This document shows positions 22,963-34,146 of a stretch of DNA of 64,000 bases, one piece after another. Source of the DNA: Hypoxylon rubiginosum (Eukaryota > Ascomycota > Sordariomycetes > Xylariales > Hypoxylaceae); contig CADCXA010000001.1 of NCBI GenBank assembly GCA_902806565.1, forward strand, positions 124,001 to 188,000. The letters run 5' to 3'. The translations under genes and the position numbers were made by a program. The notes under the pieces are model-generated. The model ran no database searches. It saw only the letters and a list, made by a program, of their open reading frames with translations, and was not told the DNA's origin. Every line of letters starts with the position of its first letter. Position 1 is the first letter of the stretch.

Positions 22963-23083
22963 ACAGGCGTGCATGTTCATACCCATCGTTTCCCGTCCTC
23001 CAACTTCAAACAGGATTCATCGAGACGAATTTTACACCAACGTTTATTACCAACAAGGGGAAAGTAAACCTCAAATCATCGCC

Positions 23084-23800
23084 ATGTTCGCCCACCTTCC
23101 GTGGCAATTTGCCCTGCTCGCCCTCTCGACACCGCTCTCATCAGCAAACCCCATCCTAACCCGTCAAGAAGCCCTTTATCCCCCTTCCACTTTCTCCAAG
23201 GGCTTCAAACTCATCGCCAACGTCACCGACAGAGCTCACGATCTTTCACCTCCGGTCCACGGCTGGGCGTTGCAAGGAGTTCACACCGGTGCGGGACTTA
23301 ACTCGGCCATCTTGAACAACACGACACCCGGCATGATCTTTTACCAGAACGGTACCCTTACCGACGTCTATCGCCAGCAGTCCAACATGCTTACCGATGT
23401 CGGAAGACCACTGACCCCCTATGGCATCATAATGCGTTACCCGAGCGACGCCGACAAGGTTGTAGCTCTCGGCATCGACGCGGGCAGCGGCACAGCGGGC
23501 ATTACCCTGACGGATCCCCCGTATCCGATGACGGAGCTTTCGGCTTACGCGAGCCAGTTCGTAGCTTGCAAGGAGAACATCCCATACTACCCACCGGATC
23601 ACGAGTTCGTCGTGGTCAAGGTGTTCCGAAACCAGTATCAGGTCCCGTCTAATTGCGTCGTCGTCGAGTTCTTACCGCAATGCGCCACGCTTCCGGACCT
23701 TCCCGAGGGAAGTTATTCGTCGCACGAGTTTGCGAATGGGGCTCGGTGCTTCGAGGATCCCGCCAACATCGACTGGTCCAAGTACAGTGAAGTGAGGTAG
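23084..23800 (+). CDS. Small secreted protein, possible DUF7907-type
   Basis: 238 residues, single exon. The N-terminus is a signal peptide (MFAHLPWQFALLALSTPLSSA, cleavage likely before NP). The mature part starts with SKGFKLIANVTDRAHDLSPPVHGWALQG and GVHTGAGLNSAI, a pattern I associate with fungal secreted proteins of the DUF7907 type; this assignment is from memory and tentative. Three N-glycosylation sequons are visible (NVT, NNT, NGT). Four cysteines in the second half (VACKE, SNCVV, QCATL, ARCFE) could form two disulfides. The function is unknown; such proteins are often expressed during growth on plant matter or in host contact. Confidence 0.75.
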   Translation: MFAHLPWQFALLALSTPLSSANPILTRQEALYPPSTFSKGFKLIANVTDRAHDLSPPVHGWALQGVHTGAGLNSAILNNTTPGMIFYQNGTLTDVYRQQSNMLTDVGRPLTPYGIIMRYPSDADKVVALGIDAGSGTAGITLTDPPYPMTELSAYASQFVACKENIPYYPPDHEFVVVKVFRNQYQVPSNCVVVEFLPQCATLPDLPEGSYSSHEFANGARCFEDPANIDWSKYSEVR

Positions 23801-24599
23801 GAGCACAGCTAGGATCTCTCTGCTCTACATGGTGGGGTAACGAGCGGAGGAATTATGTCTGGACTCTTTCAGAATCATTGCAGCTGTATGCTTGTTTTGG
23901 GGGTTTTGGGTGACTTTGATGTAGACATGAACATAGAATCTAGCCGCTAGGCTGCTTTAATGGATGTTACTCCTTTCTGCTTCTAGCTTCGACGTTAGAA
24001 ACAGAGCTCTCCCTATCTGCCTTAAGCTCTTGAATCTTACAGCCACGACATGTGCTAACGCAACTACTAGATCAAGTATTGTGCATATCATGAGCCTCCA
24101 ATAGGACGACGGGAATTACTCAACTTCGGGCCATCATCTCCACTAGCCATCAAGGTTCGATCAAGCCCCTGCATTAATCTCGCCATCAAGGTCCTCGGCC
24201 AGAGCCTCATGGTACAGCTTCTATACAATAGCGACATGAGGGCTATTTCCTTCCATGAGATGAACACTGCCATTACAGAGGCTTCCTCGAGAATAGGTAG
24301 GTATACGGGGTAGCACGGATGTACTCATCGAGCGGAACATCTCGCGGCGAACGTACCGCACGAAGCCAACAAGGTGTTCGCGTAGATCGTGTCATTGGCC
24401 TCTCCGAAGATGGGACCCTGGTCCTCCCTCCTGTGACATAGGTCTAGGCTGACCTACGATATAAAGGCCACAGGAAATATGTCCAAGACCTCCTTGTAAG
24501 AGTTCTGAGAATTTTTTCAAATTAATTTGATCCTTCTACCTCATTGTTCCCCTGAAAACGTGTCAAGCACAAGTCCAGATTGTTGAAAACCGAGCTGTA
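23801..24599. other. Spacer upstream of the COBW-family gene
   Basis: About 0.8 kb with no gene I can support. A 61-codon minus-strand ORF at 24088-24273 shows no features. Confidence 0.5.
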
Positions 24600-26326
24600 A
24601 TGTCTCCTGCAATCCTTCTCGAAACTCCCAACAGGACCGATGGACGGCTCCCGGTCACCCTCCTGAGCGGTTTCTTAGGGTCGGGCAAGACGACCCTCCT
24701 TGAAAACATCCTGACGTCCCCCGATCATGGCCTCCGGATTGGTGTCATCGTCAACGACGTAGGCGCGCTAAATATCGACGCCGCCTTGTTAACCTCGCAC
24801 GACGTTACCCGTAAGGAGGAACAAGTCGTGGCTATGCAGAATGGCTGTATCTGCTGCACCTTGCGGGGTGACTTGCTTGAAGAGGTTGCGAGACTGGCGG
24901 AAGAGAAACAGGTCGAATATCTTGTGATCGAGAGTTCGGGTGTCAGCGAACCGATGCAAGTGGCCGAGACCTTCTCCGAAGAGTAAGTGTCAAAGAAGAC
25001 CTAGTCTAGCCTTCGAGCCCCTTTTATCACGACACTGACTAGTGAGTTTAGGTTTGCCGATATGCACGTTGCCGCGGGATATGACCTCGAAGCGGAGGAG
25101 CAGGGCGACCAGAAGACGAACAAGAAACTTGCAGAGATCTTAAAAGCCGGCGGGCTGTCAAAAGTCGCGCGCCTCGATACCTGCGTTACTCTGGTGGACG
25201 CTGTCAACTTCATGCAGGACTTCGCGACGGCCGACTTCTTGGTCGATCGCCAAACCGACGTCCCGCAGGAGGATGATCGAAACATCTCCGACTTACAGGT
25301 CGATCAAGTAGAATTCGCAGACGTCGTTGTCGTAAACAAGTGTGACCTAGTGTCCAAGGACGAGGTGAATCGGATCAAGGGTGTCGTCAAAAAGCTCAAT
25401 CCTAGCGCCAAGGTCGTTGGAACCGTCAAATCTCGGCTAGACTTGGCCGAAATCCTCGATACTCGGTTATTCTCATATGAGAAGGCTGCTCTTAGCGCCG
25501 GTTGGCTGAAGAGTCTGAATGAAGAGATCAGCCCCGAGACGGAAGAGTACGGGATAGGTACGTTCGTCTATCGAGCTCGTCGCCCTTTTCATCCTGCGCG
25601 GCTCTGGGATATGATAAAATCCGTATTCGTCGTGATTCAGACGGAATATCAGATTGAGGAAGAGGATATGGACATGGACCAAGATGGGGAAGATGACGAC
25701 GACGACGACGACGACGAAGACGACGAAGACGAAGATGATACCGACGAAGCTGACAGTGACATCGACATGGAGGATCAACCTCAACTTGACCCCAAAGCTC
25801 GACTGGCATCCAAGATGGTAGATGAAACCTTCGGGCCGCTGTTGCGTTCCAAGGGATTCTTATGGTTGGCGACTAGACCAAAGATGGTAAGCAGTCAGGC
25901 GGCACTTCAAATTCCAATTGCTAACACTGCCAGTACGGCGAATGGTCCCAAGCCGGCGTGATGCTGACCATTTCCGGGCAAGATCTGTGGCGCTGCGAGA
26001 TCCCGGAAGACGAATGGCCAGCAGATCCGGAGACGAGAAAGGCCATAACCCGCGACTTCGATGGCAAGTGGGGAGATCGTCGCCAGGAGCTCGTCTTCAT
26101 CGGCCAGCAGATGCGAAAGGGGGGCGAGGAGCGACTTCGAAAGGCCCTCGATGCTTGTCTCCTCCACGACGAGGAATTCCGTGATTGGGAGGCGGCGATG
26201 GGATCTGATAATGTGCAAGAGAAGCTAGACGACTTGTTTGAAGATGGGTTCGAGGATTGGATCGAGACTGGCCACGAGGGCCATGATCATGCTAATGGCT
26301 ATAGCCATGGAGACCACAAGCATTAA
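24600..26326 (+). CDS. COBW/CobW-family GTPase, putative zinc metallochaperone
   Basis: G3E-family GTPase; eukaryotic members (ZNG1) deliver zinc to methionine aminopeptidase. Exons 24600-24982, 25052-25886 and 25934-26326 give 536 residues. Walker A GFLGSGKT is at 24-31. The metal-binding CxCC motif is at 83-86 ([12 protein letters not shown]). ESSGVSEP is the G3E switch region and NKCD the guanine-specificity motif. A long acidic tract (poly-Asp/Glu with [11 protein letters not shown]) is inserted before the CobW C-terminal domain (FLWLATRP...[11 protein letters not shown]). The protein ends in a His-rich tail ([18 protein letters not shown]), typical of metal-handling proteins. Zinc is inferred from the family; some CobW proteins serve cobalt or nitrile hydratase. 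Confidence 0.9.
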
Positions 26327-26871
26327 GTAGCTTATCTTGAGCTGGAGGAGGGGGACAAGTTCCCTGAATGTCAGCCCTGAGTTAGCGGCTTAGTCTACTT
26401 ATGTCCGTCAAAGAAGATTAAAAGGGGGTTTGAGATGGGTTGGACTTGGAACTGGGCAAGACGAATATCAGCTATCCATCCGGGGAGGCATTGCATACAC
26501 GTCGCCGTACTCTCATAAATCTCCATGGTGTAGAGTGAAAGATAATTGACAATGGCTTAAAGAAGTTATAAACACGTGTCCGTCAATTATTTGCGGTTTC
26601 AACGTAAGTTGAGTACCTAGGTACCTATCGCGATATCGCAAGGACTACTGATATCACATATAGGACAGGATTCTCTACCTCTATCACGGATGCTTAGTAA
26701 GTTTCACAAAGGCAGAATGCATTCATTGTTGACGTGAGCTCTTGTACACACCTAGGCCATGTCTATCCCCGAGCAATTTAAATAGGACATAGGTCCCAAA
26801 TATCCTGTCCCAGCATTTCCTCGACTCCGATGGGTCATCTGACATGCTGCACGGCGTGAAGCTTCCAGAGA
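26327..26871. other. Convergent 3' spacer
   Basis: 545 bp between two stop codons. It carries one extended palindromic word TACCTAGGTACCTA (26614-26627). No gene is seen. Confidence 0.5.
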
Positions 26872-28436
26872 CTAAAACAGAAGAGCTTGAGGGACAAGCT
26901 TTTCAGCCACCATATCTTCAAGCTGCTGAGCAGTCCATTCTTGATCACGAGGACTCGCGTTGAATATGAGGCTCAAGTCACCCTGTCCCTGAGAGTAAGT
27001 CTCCAAATATTGGGCGACCGCCGACTTTATCGAGGAAATATCCTTCTCTTCCTGATCTTGGCTCAGCCGGCTAGCGTTACGGTAGTACACGGCGGCATTC
27101 TTGGCATTCTGCGCCGTAGTATCTTTGGCAGTCTGGTGCGAGGTCGGCGGAAAGGCCATAGCGCAGAGGTACAAGGACGCATCGCCGCGAAGTAGATGCG
27201 TGGTCGCCAAGTCTTCTTGAGAAACTCCTTGAATGGCTGATGCGGATTTCAGATTGGCTATGCTAGCTGTGAGCACATTCCATCGCAGCGTCGAATGCGA
27301 CTGAGCATCACCGTTCTCGGCATCTGCCAGCGCCGAGTTGAAGGCCAAGAGGGAGCGAGCGTTAGCGATAAGGCCATCAGAAGACGACTCGAGCTGAAGC
27401 TCAGCCACAGCAAAAGCAACGTCTCTTTCTCGCTTGTAGGTCTCAGCATCAATCTTGCCTGACCTGTAGGCTGCTTCTAGCATCATCGATACGAGGTTTC
27501 CCTTGGCGAGAGCGATCTCTTGAAGCCTCTCTGGATGGTCGCCCGAGAATGCCTGGGCCTTTTGCAGAAGATTTGCTGAAAGTTCTTCGACCCATGATAG
27601 AGTATGCGCAGGTGCAGCCTCTGGCGAGGAGCTCAGAATGCTGCAAAATGTGGTTAGAGTCCCTAGCTGAGCGATTACCGTGTCTATGAGGGTATCGTGT
27701 GTAACTGGTTCGACGACGTTAAACCATTCGTCTTCCTCTTCAGCATCCCCTTGCTGTGTGTCGTTTGTTGGGTTGGTAGTAGATGTCGATTGACTATCCA
27801 TAACCTCTTCTCGCTCATTTACAATGCGCTCCTGCTCGAGGAATTCTTGATACTTATGTTCCTGTACGGAGAGACATCTGCTCTGGAGGTCAAGTGCTTC
27901 GTGAAGAATCTTCAGAGCTTGAGCCTCGTTATCTTCATCGTCTTCGCTAGAAGCCAGGTCCTCGGCGATTGCCGTAATGACTTGAGACGTGTTGAAAAGC
28001 GCGTCTGCATTGTCGGGATCTAGCTGCAACACATATTGATGCGATGCTAGTGCCTCCTCTAACACATCTTTTAATGGCCGCTGCAGCTGGTCCGCGAGGA
28101 TAGGATGCGTAGCTATCTCCAGTTGTACTCGAGCTCTACGAGTGGTATTAGTTAGAGACCTTTTTGACTCTAGCTGACAATAAGCCAGTCTCGATAAAAT
28201 GCTTACTTGTTATAGGCAAGGTCGATGCTTTGAGGGAACTTGGCTAATCCTTGGGCATAGACGTCGACGGCTCGCTGGAAGAATCTCATGGACTTGGCAG
28301 CATCTCCGGCACGCCATTTTCCAGCTGCTTCCTCAAAGTCGACACCAGCGGCTTGAAAGTCATCCGCGGTATCGAGTTTTTGCTCCTTTTTCGGCTTAGG
28401 CTTTGCCTGCTTAAGAAACGCCTTGGATTTGGGCAT
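26872..28436 (-). CDS. TPR-repeat protein of unknown role
   Basis: Exons 28436-28207 and 28135-26872 join in phase to 497 residues. A basic N-terminus (MPKSKAFLKQAKPKPKKEQK) precedes helical repeats. One clear TPR pair is KWRAGDAAKSMRFFQRAVDVYAQGLAKFP and EEALASHQYVLQLDPDNADALFNTSQVITAIAEDL, with further helices over the C-terminal half (AELQLESSSDGLIANARSLLAF). An acidic linker (GDAEEEDEWFNVVEP) separates them. TPR proteins are scaffolds or co-chaperones. The basic N-terminus suggests a nuclear or ribosome-linked role, but I cannot name an orthologue. It converges on the COBW-family gene. Confidence 0.88.
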
Positions 28437-31400
28437 CTTGATGAACTTGGCCTCGCTGCCTCGGTGACTTGGCTTTCGGTGTGTGGTTCCGTCGATTCAA
28501 CCCCTGCAGAATTTTTTATTAGGTACCGGGGAGCCAGAGAGCTAAGAGCGGCGTAGATGTCGGTGCACGTTATCACCGACCATCCCCGATCTCACCGAGT
28601 ATTCCGTAGGAGCGTACCTGTTGGAAGGACCTAAGCACCTAAGTAAGCCGGGGAAGTTATCCGGAGGCTAAGGGTCATAGGCCTTGTTTCTACCTCCCTA
28701 ACCTAAGGTGTGCAGTTGGACTACCTCGTAAGATGCAACATTTCGGGATTTACCGAGTCTACGGGTACCTACATATCTAGATAGGCAGTATAGTAGGTGG
28801 GGGACCCGATATCAGCATGTTTTGGTACCTCCTAAGGAAGTACAAAGTACCTACAGTCTACACGTGCACCTTCTGAAATGAATACAGCTTCACCTTCATT
28901 CCTTCATGAGACGCTGAGAGCCAACAAGCCATTTTCTATCCATCATCTATTATTTGATACACAATGCAGCTTTGAATTGATGCCTGAAAAGAAACGTAGA
29001 ACAACCATCACGCCCAACTCACAAAAGAAACACTTTCCCAAGTCGAAGCCCACGACGAGACGAGACTTGCGACAAGCAAACAAGTATACTCATCGGACAA
29101 GATGACCTTTTTCATCATGGCTCGCGCGGTTGGCATAAGCCAAGACAAGATTCTAAGGAGTCGAATCAATTCTTTTTAGTCAAAACTTCCAGGTTGCGAA
29201 ACTCAGCCGCCGATAACGATGCCGAATGATATAATAGTCGAACCCGCTTTGGTCCCATTATATCGGTCCGATGCCTTTGCAAAATTGTCATCGGAGCTCA
29301 GCTACTCGACAAAACTTACCACTTTGCTGCTAGTATACCCCAATATAACTACAGCCCGGCCCGAAATCATAGCACGCTTATCTGCTTTGCAACTGGTTGC
29401 CCCTGGGGAGCCCCTGGGAGCTCCAGACAGACTCCAGTCGGCGCGACGTCGCCTTCGTCATTTAACCCGCGTTCATTCTGGAGCGTCGAGAGATTTCGCG
29501 GGGCGCTTGGAGGAGAACTTGGAGGAGAACTTGGGGAGGCCCACGATAACCCCAGCGACACGACACGCACAATATCCACATACGTTTTTTTGATCCACGA
29601 CGGCGTGCCACAGCTGAAAAGAAAAAATATCGCAACCAATCATGACCTCTGACGTCACGAATGGTATGCCCCGGCTAGCCGTCCGATTTCAGAAACCAGA
29701 AATCGCATCGTTCTTTGACCGTGCTTACTATTCGGAAGGATGCCGCTTAACAGTTAAGGCCCATAGGCGGTGATAAGCCTCAGCCTATCACGGAAGCTAT
29801 CAGGTATGTATGCTTTTGAAGATCCCCAAAAAGTGACATCTCAAAAATTGATGCTCGGCGATATTCCACCTGTCCACCTTTCTCTGAGATGGCTGGGTCT
29901 CGCTGGCCTTGGGTATCGGCCAGATTGCTTGCATTAGACCATGCAAGTTAAGCCCGACAGCGTGGAGAAGATAGCTGCCCGTGCCCGTGACAGTTCATCT
30001 TTTTTACCTCTACCTCCTTTTCCGTCGGGGCTGTGTGTACATACATTAGGTACACAATAATGCTCCATGTTCTAGACTCTTGATCTAGTAGTTCGGTAGC
30101 GGCTCTCTGTTTCCCACGCGTGCTAGACGGGAGGCGTTCAGCATCCCTTACCTGTTACACAAGTCCGACCGTTCCTAATGGCTGCAGAATGTCGCCGGTG
30201 CTTTATTAGTGTACGGCACTTGTGCGCCCCCTGCAATAACATCCAGGACCGGGTTTGTGGGGGTAGAGGGTGCTAGTACGGAGAAGACGACTTTACATTT
30301 TCTACCACTGCCTACCAGGTTTCTAACTGCTAACCTACCTGGTAGGCTAGTAGGTAGTTGAAATTACCAGGCTTCTGAATATGAACCCGTGACGAAGAGC
30401 CACTAATGCAGTGAAGCCTTGTTCCCGCATCCATCCCGCTTAGGCTCATCTTAGCCGTCTGCGGTATATGACATACGACATACATGTTTGAGCCAAGATC
30501 ATTCGCAGCTACGTACAAGCTTTGTGCTTCTACCTGTGACAAAGTATGTAGAGGCAGATAAGATGGTTTCTACTGCTTTTTTACCTATCCGGATACCTAA
30601 AGAGCTCTTGAAACACCGTTTCGTACACGTCATTTCGTTTCTCCTCTCAAGAAGCTCTAGTATAGACGCCCTCAACCACACATTGTCTCACTACGTATCG
30701 ACGCTCGCTATGTATTGACGACCGAGATGTTTTCTATAGTATTTGATGTTTGCTGCAATCGGTCCCGGATCGATTAATTTGTGATATTACATGCTACATG
30801 CCGCATGCTGCATGCTGCATGCTGCATCTGCATAGAGCTACATACATACATGTACATGTTCGAAGCTCCCCTAAAGTATTTTTTTTCTCTCCCCCTTCTC
30901 CCGTTTCTCCTCTCTTTTCTATATCTTCAAACCTAAACATTAAACATTGGCGATGGAGAATCGAAACATCCCAAGCTGCCCACCTCTGCGTGACAATCGG
31001 ACCGGCCGTAACTGTACTTAGCCTCATGATGTACCACATCGCCCCAGACGTCTTGCCTAGATAGGACAGAAGCTCCTCAGAGGAACGCTATTTACATACG
31101 TACATTGATAATAGTATAGTATCACGAAGGACCGGGGGGTCATCCTGTATCTGATAGGTTGGGTACCCCTCCTTGGGAGGTTCCATCTAATAATTCTCCC
31201 GTACGGACTTTTCCCATACCCAATCTGCCAATCTTATTTCTCGACTGATAGCTCATTGGAATCGGTAGGCTAAGAACAAGGATGGGGACGAAGAACCGAC
31301 AAGGATCTTGACTCTTGTTACCTACTACTGTAACTGGTCTTCAGCACCCCGGCTACCTCGTGCCCTCATTTTCGAGAAGCTAAGTTTCCCCAAGCCCAAA

Positions 31401-31815
31401 GCCCCAGACCCCATGGCTCTTGGTAGACAAGCTAAGGCGAGCTACCTGGAGATATATGGGTTATAGGTACTCCATACTTCGTCATCATCTCCGAGGACCA
31501 GATCGACGTTGAATGTTACATAAAAAGTGCACTCGCGCGTTTTCCAGGAATTTTAAAAGGCCTAGATCCTATTCCTATTATTTTCGTCTTCGAATCCTCT
31601 TCACTCGAAAAAGGTGTCCAGCGTAGGAGTTTATAGGTCCTTGGTCCTTGGTACTTTGTTCTTTGTTCTTTGTCAAGCTATTCGCATCCGTCTAATACGC
31701 GGCGAGCATTCCTCTCTACCTCTTCCTCTACCCCCATACTTCGGCCTCTGTAACCCTTTGTACTTCTCAAAGTCGACGTGACAGGAACCCCCTAGTTGTG
31801 ACGACAGTTTTCACT
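28437..31815. other. 3.4 kb gene-poor region
   Basis: No convincing gene is seen. ORFs at 29219-29593 and 29367-29639 overlap on opposite strands and lack coding character. A GCATGCT repeat lies at 30790-30833. Direct CTTGGT/TTCTTTG stutters occur near 31640-31675. The right end is the promoter of the sugar transporter, with pyrimidine-rich stretches near 31710-31740. Confidence 0.5.
30790..30833. repeat. Tandem TGCATGC repeat
   Basis: About five imperfect copies of a seven-base unit (GCATGCT) in direct tandem. Each unit contains the palindrome GCATGC, so the tract can also fold on itself. Confidence 0.85.
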
Positions 31816-33746
31816 ATGGGTCGCTTTGCAATCCGCAAGCCTGAAGAAGAGGCCGGAAAGGCATGGCCTGCCATAGTGATTGGCCTATTCGTGGCTTTTG
31901 GCGGTGTTTTATTTGGGTACGTCTTAAACACACGCGCAGTGTGTAGTCTAAGCGCAATAGCTAGACCCGTGGTGCTAACCCGGAGCGCGCAGATATGATA
32001 CCGGCACCATCAGCGGTATCCTGGCCATGGATTACTGGCAAACCCTCTTTTCGACTGGCTATGTTAACACACAAGGACATCTAGACGTATCTCCGTCTCA
32101 GTCCTCTGCCATTGTGTCCATCCTATCCGCTGGCACGTTTTTCGGCGCCCTGTCCTCGCCTGTCCTCGCCGACACTATGGGCCGCCGTCTTGGACTCATC
32201 ACCTCATCTTTCGTCTTCATCCTCGGCGTCATACTCCAAACCGCTGCCACAGCCCTTCCTCTATTCCTGGCCGGTCGGTTCTTCGCCGGATTCGGCGTCG
32301 GTTTGATCTCCGCTCTTAGTATGTATTCCTGAATCTCCTCATAGCTCTTCAGATCGATTAACGTAGCAAAGTCCCCCTGTACCAGAGCGAGACGGCTCCG
32401 CGATGGATTCGAGGCGCCATCGTAGGCGCGTATCAGTTCGCCATCACGATTGGTCTACTCCTAGCTGCCATCGTGGACTACTCGACGAAGGACCGCCAAG
32501 ATACCGGCTCCTACCGGATTCCTATCGCGGTTCAGTTCGCGTGGGCTATCATCCTCATCGGCGGGATGCTCATCCTCCCGGAGACGCCCCGTTTCCTGAT
32601 CAAGAAGGGCCAGCACGACAAGGCCGCCCATGCTCTCAGCAAGCTTCGGCGGATCGCGCCTAGCCACGTGGCTATCCAGGCCGAGCTGAGCGAGATCCAG
32701 GCGAACCACGACTACGAGATGAGCATCGGCTCGGCTACTTACCTCGACTGCTTCCGAGGCCCGATGCTCAAACGCCAGCTGACCGGAATGGGTATCCAAG
32801 CGCTGCAGCAGCTGACAGGTAAGTTATCTTCCGTGAGATATACGAAGGAACCCCTTTTCTAACGCCCCCGCGTACTAGGTATCAACTTCATCTTCTACTA
32901 CGGAACCCAGTACTTCAAGAACTCGGGCATCCAGGACTCCTTCACGATCCAGGTGATCACGTCCTGCATCAACGTCGTCTCCACCCTCCCCGGCCTATAC
33001 GCCGTCGACAAGCTGGGCCGACGCCCCTTGCTGCTTTGGGGCGCCGTCGGCATGTGCCTGAGCCAGTTTTTGGTGGCCATGCTCGGCACCTTGACGACGG
33101 GCCAGGACGCGGCGGGCAACATCATCGTGTACAACGTCGCGGCCCAGAAAGCCGGCATCGCCTTCGTCTGCTTCTACATATTCTTCTTTGCTAGCACCTG
33201 GGGTCCCCTCGCCTGGGTCGTCACGGGCGAGATCTTCCCCTTGAAGATGCGCGCCAAGAGTTTGAGCATGACGACTGCGACCAACGTAAGCGAGGCCCTT
33301 TCCTCCTCCCCCCCTTTGCATATTGATTTCTTTCTTTCTTCCCTACCGCCCCGAGAGAAATAAACACTGCTAACGGCCCACATCAATAGTGGCTCCTCAA
33401 CTGGGCCATCGCCTACATGACGCCCTACCTCGTCAACTACGGCGAGGGCTACGCGAACCTGCAGTCCAAGATCTTCTTCGTCTGGTTCGGCGCCTGCTTC
33501 CTCTGCATCGCCTTCGTCTACTTCTTCATCTACGAGACCAAGGGCCTCTCGCTCGAGGACGTCGACGAGCTCTACAGCGAGGTCAGCAGCGCGAGGAAGA
33601 GCCCCGGGTGGAAGCCGAGCACCACGTTCGCGCAGCGGCGGGGCGTTGCTGCCGAGGTGGACGAGGTGGGCAAAGGCTTGCCGGTCGAGAAGCCGGGGCA
33701 GCACAGCGACGGGATCTCGCATCACGACGAGAATATCGCGGTTTGA
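31816..33746 (+). CDS. MFS sugar transporter (hexose-transporter family)
   Basis: Proton-coupled or facilitative monosaccharide uptake at the plasma membrane. Five exons: 31816-31916, 31993-32318, 32372-32818, 32879-33285 and 33390-33746, all in phase, 545 residues. The sugar-porter signature is present: FGYDTGTISGI in TM1, DTMGRRLG after TM2, GFGVGLISALIPLYQSETAPRWIRG in TM4-5 and PETPRFL before the central loop. GIQALQQLTGINFIFYYG is in TM7, DKLGRRPLL after TM8, and FYETKGLSLE-like YETKGLSLEDVDEL follows TM12. The cytosolic tail is about 75 residues. The third exon uses an AAAG acceptor (32371) rather than the nearer TAG at 32366; only the former keeps frame. Similar to RCO3/HXT-type carriers; the substrate cannot be told from sequence. 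It converges on the carotenoid oxygenase gene. Confidence 0.92.
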
Positions 33747-34146
33747 GAAGTCAGTGATGGTTGTTTAATCTGGGATATTATATCCGATAATCTATGAGAT
33801 TAGTACCACAAGCATTGCATCTTACGCAGGATAGAGAAATTTATCGGTAGCAACTTATCTAGGTAGCACCTATACTAATGATAACGATATATCAAATAGC
33901 CTTTGTAGTAAGTAGCAAGTCGATATGTATTAATTACTAACTACCTGGATGCCTAACCTATGTAATCCAGCTCGCAGATCATATTCAAACTACCTGCTCC
34001 GCGTAGCAAAGGCGGTAGCGACATGGCCTCGATGATGAAGACGACGTATTGAAAGACATCGCAATCTAGCTACCAAATAGCCTCGCATCCCATCGAAGGC
34101 TACCTAAATACGACGCATTAAAGACCTCGCGGCTCCTACTGCAACA
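33747..34146. other. Convergent 3' spacer
   Basis: 400 bp of AT-rich sequence between the transporter and the carotenoid oxygenase stops, with a few ACTACCTGG/CTACCTA-type words. No gene is seen. Confidence 0.5.

Larger units (their letters stand above)
21261..23083. other. Upstream regions of two divergent genes
   Basis: Besides the purine repeat, this carries two copies of TAGGTACCTA (21796-21805, 21961-21970). A possible small secreted ORF on the minus strand (22632-22916) is listed separately. Otherwise nothing is recognised. Confidence 0.5.

Noticed and set aside
29219..29593. 124-codon ORF
   Set aside because: It overlaps an opposite-strand ORF of similar quality and has no recognisable motif or splice partner.
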